The translations under genes and the position numbers were made by a program. The notes beneath the pieces are model-generated. The model did no database searches and was not told the DNA's origin. It saw nothing but the letters and a program-made list of their open reading frames with translations. 64,000 bases of DNA, from NCBI RefSeq assembly GCF_030035675.1, contig NC_084499.1, positions 15,280,610 through 15,344,609 of the forward strand. Direction: 5' to 3'. Source of the stretch: Rhineura floridana. Its lineage: Eukaryota; Chordata; Lepidosauria; Squamata; Rhineuridae. Below are positions 61,790 through 64,000 of the stretch, in pieces (the first letter of the stretch is position 1; every line of letters starts with the position of its first letter).

Positions 61790-62518
61790 TGTTGTCATTA
61801 TATGCCTTCAAGTCGATTACAACTTATGGCGACCCTATGAATCTTTTTTGGATATATTCATAGGGTTTTCATGGTAAGAGGTATTCAGAGGCAGTTTACC
61901 ATTGCCTTCCTCTTGTTGGAAGTGGGGCAAGAGCAACTCCTGTTTGGGTTCTTTTGTGTGCATTCCAGAAGGAAGATAGAGTTAGTCCTCCAGCTGGCTA
62001 GCCTTGCCTACCTTGACCTGTGCTCTTCTCTACCTGACTTCCTTCTGTTGTAAACTGATATGCTCAGGGAAGCTGGCCTTCCCCTCCTTCCTTTGTCTTC
62101 TTCTTCGACTGTCCGAGGAGAGTGGAGACATCTTTGTCTTTGCTCCCTCTCCTGAGCCATGAGGGCAATACCCACATCTGGGCATTGCGCCTCCAACTTA
62201 GTTAGTTAGAACTAGGTATGCCTTTCCCATCTACTATGTATTTCTATAAATAAAGTAGCTTTTCTTATTTTACTCTTAAGCCTCAGTGATCTAAATGCAA
62301 GGTAAAAACCTGCTACTTAGGTAAATACACAAACTGGCACACATGCATCTCAGACTGCTGACGATCTCTGCTTATATATACAAATTTCCATAATATCTCT
62401 AAGCCTACGGCACCCGGTGTTCCCTGGCGGTCTCCCATCCAAGTACTAACCAGGCTTGACCCTGCTTAGCTTCCAAGATCAGACAAGATCGGGTGTATTC
62501 AGGGTAGTATGGCCATAG
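61790..62518 (-). mobile_element. 5S-rRNA-headed SINE, split by an LTR
   Basis: The head is at 62518-62401 (minus strand: GGCCATACTACCCTGAATAC, GGAAGCTAAGCAGGGTCAAG, GTACTTGGATGGGAGACC) and the tail at 61913-61790 (AATCGACTTGAAGGCATATA). The LTR at 61914-62396 separates them. The 118-bp head alone looks like a complete 5S gene but is a SINE part. Confidence 0.8.
61914..62396 (+). mobile_element. Solo LTR, family 1 copy 2 (fossil)
   Basis: It begins TGTTGGAA like 21941 and shares CAACTTAGTTAGTTAGAACT-type, ATAAATAAAGTAGCTTT-type and CTCTTAAGCCTCAGTG-type stretches with it in order. AATAAA is near 62247. The interrupted SINE reads CCTTCCTCT before it and CTCTAAGCC after it, consistent with a short (4-5 bp) target duplication. 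The right boundary is approximate. No internal region. Confidence 0.65.
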
Positions 62519-62999
62519 GCGTGTATTTATATATCTATATAAATAATTTTGATAACATTTGAATAAATAAAGGAAACAAAGAAAGAGTCCTACTCCCAGA
62601 TCACATTCCCACTATTTTATTTATATATGTCCCAGTGGATTCAATGGGGCTATCACGTTTGGTCTTGGGATTTCCAGAACTCACCTGAGCAATGTCTATA
62701 GTTTTATCAAAACTCTCCAAACCAGGATAGGAGCTTCCAAATTCAACCTGAAATTTATCATGGCAGTGTTGATAAAAAGTCTGATGCCAACAGGGCTGAA
62801 CGCCTGCAGAGAAGCTGCTACCCAATGCTGATGTTAGGACTGTGGTTCAGCAATAGGTGAGTTCAGAGATCAGATGCCTAGGAAGCAAGCAGTCAGCAAT
62901 GGTGTGAAGCAGAAGTCTGGCAGGCCAGGTATCAGCACCCTGGACAGAGCACAGCAGAGTTCAATTGTCATCTAAGGATGACAAACAGGTAGTCTAGGT
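62519..62999. other. No assigned feature
   Basis: An AT-rich lead-in with ATATCTATATAAATAATTTT. A short frame (62601-62825 minus) has no motif. Confidence 0.3.
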
Positions 63000-63138
63000 C
63001 AGGAGTGGGGGACCTTTGGCTGTCCAGATGTTGCTGAACCACAACTCCCATCAGCCCTAGCAAGCTTGGATAGTGGCCGGGGATGATGAGGGTTATAGAT
63101 CAGCAACATCTGGAAGGCCAAAAGTCCCCCACATCTGT
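63000..63138. mobile_element. Hairpin element, family A
   Basis: CAGGAGTGGGGGACCTTTGG on the left and GGCCAAAAGTCCCCCACATC with TG on the right. Core CACAACTCCCATCAGCC. 139 bp. Confidence 0.8.
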
Positions 63139-63394
63139 GGGTTCTCTGCTGGGATGCCATGATCCCAAACATAATTTGTGATCCCCCCCAAATTTATTTT
63201 TTCTACAATAAAAAAACATTTAAAATTTTTAAAAATAAAAAGTTTTTTTTACTGACTGCCCTCATAGTTCCTCTGTTGTGATCCTATGAGGCTAAAAGGT
63301 TTTTTGTGGGGCCCCTAAGATATACCTGCCAGTTGCCTTAGGCTTGGGATTGGCATGAAAGCCACCACTGAAAAGACGTAACCTGCATCAATTA
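63139..63394. other. No assigned feature
   Basis: AT-rich with A and T runs at 63190-63250. No family match. Confidence 0.3.
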
Positions 63395-63515
63395 GAACCT
63401 GTGGTTCTCTAGAGGTTGTTGGAACTCCAGTTCCCATAAGTCCCAGCCAACTCAGCCAATGTTCAGGTGTGATAGGAAGTCCAGCTTCATCTGGAGAGCC
63501 ACAGATTCCTCATCC
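63395..63515. mobile_element. Hairpin element, family A, left-truncated
   Basis: CCAGTTCCCATAAGTCCCAG and the right arm CTTCATCTGGAGAGCCACAG, ending CTCATCCCTG. The left terminus is lost or worn. Confidence 0.6.
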
Positions 63516-63859
63516 CTGGATTAGACAGATTTATGGATAATATGTATATTAATGCTTAATATATGTCTATTAATGTCTAAAGTGGCACAAGACTAGAGAA
63601 TATGCAAGCCTTTGGAGTAGGAGCACCCCTTTTCAGAGACCTATTGGTGGGACAACTATTCTGTTGAAGAATTGTTTTTTGCCCCAAGTTTTGGAAAGGC
63701 TACAGTGAATTTAGTGGGAGAATCAAGCCTGGCTGCCGTTCAACCCAGTAGAGTCTTCTGACAAAGTATTGAAATAGAAACATAATCCAGAGCATCCATC
63801 AATATTTACTGTACTGTTATAAATAATCACTCTACTGTTGAAATCCATCTTTCATTGTT
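63516..63859. other. No assigned feature
   Basis: TATGTATATTAATGCTTAAT and a near repeat TATGTCTATTAATGTCTAA (63540-63580). Nothing else. Confidence 0.3.
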
Positions 63860-63963
<104 letters not shown>

Positions 63964-64000
63964 CATGCATCTCTATATTTGGTTTGTTTTTTTCCTTGCT

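Noticed and set aside
62401-62518. Complete-looking 5S rRNA gene
   Set aside because: It is the head of a 5S SINE whose tail lies beyond an inserted LTR, and it carries several changes from 5S. No downstream T-run terminator typical of a 5S gene is seen.

Overview
The window reads as a non-coding stretch of a vertebrate nuclear genome, most likely a squamate reptile (a lizard). The case rests on the repeats: CR1 LINEs with a TTCTTATG-type 3' tail, L2-like LINEs, Bov-B (RTE) LINEs, an L1 3' end, tRNA-Ala-headed SINEs, a Sauria-type SINE, 5S-rRNA-headed SINEs with a Bov-B-like tail, many short hAT-type DNA transposons and long tetranucleotide microsatellites. I see no bacterial operon, CRISPR array, plasmid, phage or functional RNA gene, and no exon I can assign to a host protein.

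Layout. 1-4.4 kb: SINEs, an L2 copy and short DNA elements. 4.44-5.47 kb: a GC-rich CpG island, the only promoter-like feature; it has strong splice-donor matches on the minus strand. 5.5-16 kb: CR1, L2 and SINE copies, including a 251-bp hAT element with a perfect 8-bp target duplication inside a CR1, and a Sauria-type SINE with a perfect 11-bp duplication inside a hairpin element. 16.0-21.3 kb: a young CR1 with an intact 3' reverse-transcriptase frame (16023-17381) and a second, nearly identical copy in inverted orientation 2.8 kb away. 21.3-27 kb: nested DNA elements, a solo LTR, and L2 with an L1 inserted. 28-40 kb: low-repeat islands, some looking like conserved non-coding DNA, among SINEs and DNA elements. 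40-45 kb: a CR1 split by a hAT element that itself holds two 5S SINEs, and a Bov-B end. 45-50 kb: the most unique part. 51.4-52.0 kb: a 614-bp solo LTR with a 5-bp target duplication inside a SINE. 54-64 kb: long compound microsatellites, a second copy of the first LTR family inside a 5S SINE, a Bov-B end, a local 135-bp duplication, and many 110-138 bp hairpin elements.

How the parts work together. The LINEs (CR1, L2, Bov-B, L1) supply the retrotransposition machinery, and three SINE types here share a Bov-B-like 3' end. The short DNA elements have terminal repeats, many beginning CAGGG or CAG, and 8-bp target duplications, so hAT transposase from elsewhere would have moved them. Apart from the CR1 frame I see no open frame that would encode a mobilising protein. 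The low-repeat islands and the CpG island are the best candidates for host function. For repeat families I do not recognise I use letters: A (about 110-138 bp hairpin), B (hairpin around ACTCAGAGTAGACCCATTGA), C (about 430-510 bp, CAGGGATGG ends), D (CAGGGGTGGGGAACC-like ends), E (CAGAGGCGTAGTC ends), F (CAGGGCCGGC ends), G (CAGGGCTGTGGAGTC ends), H, I and J (unclassified).
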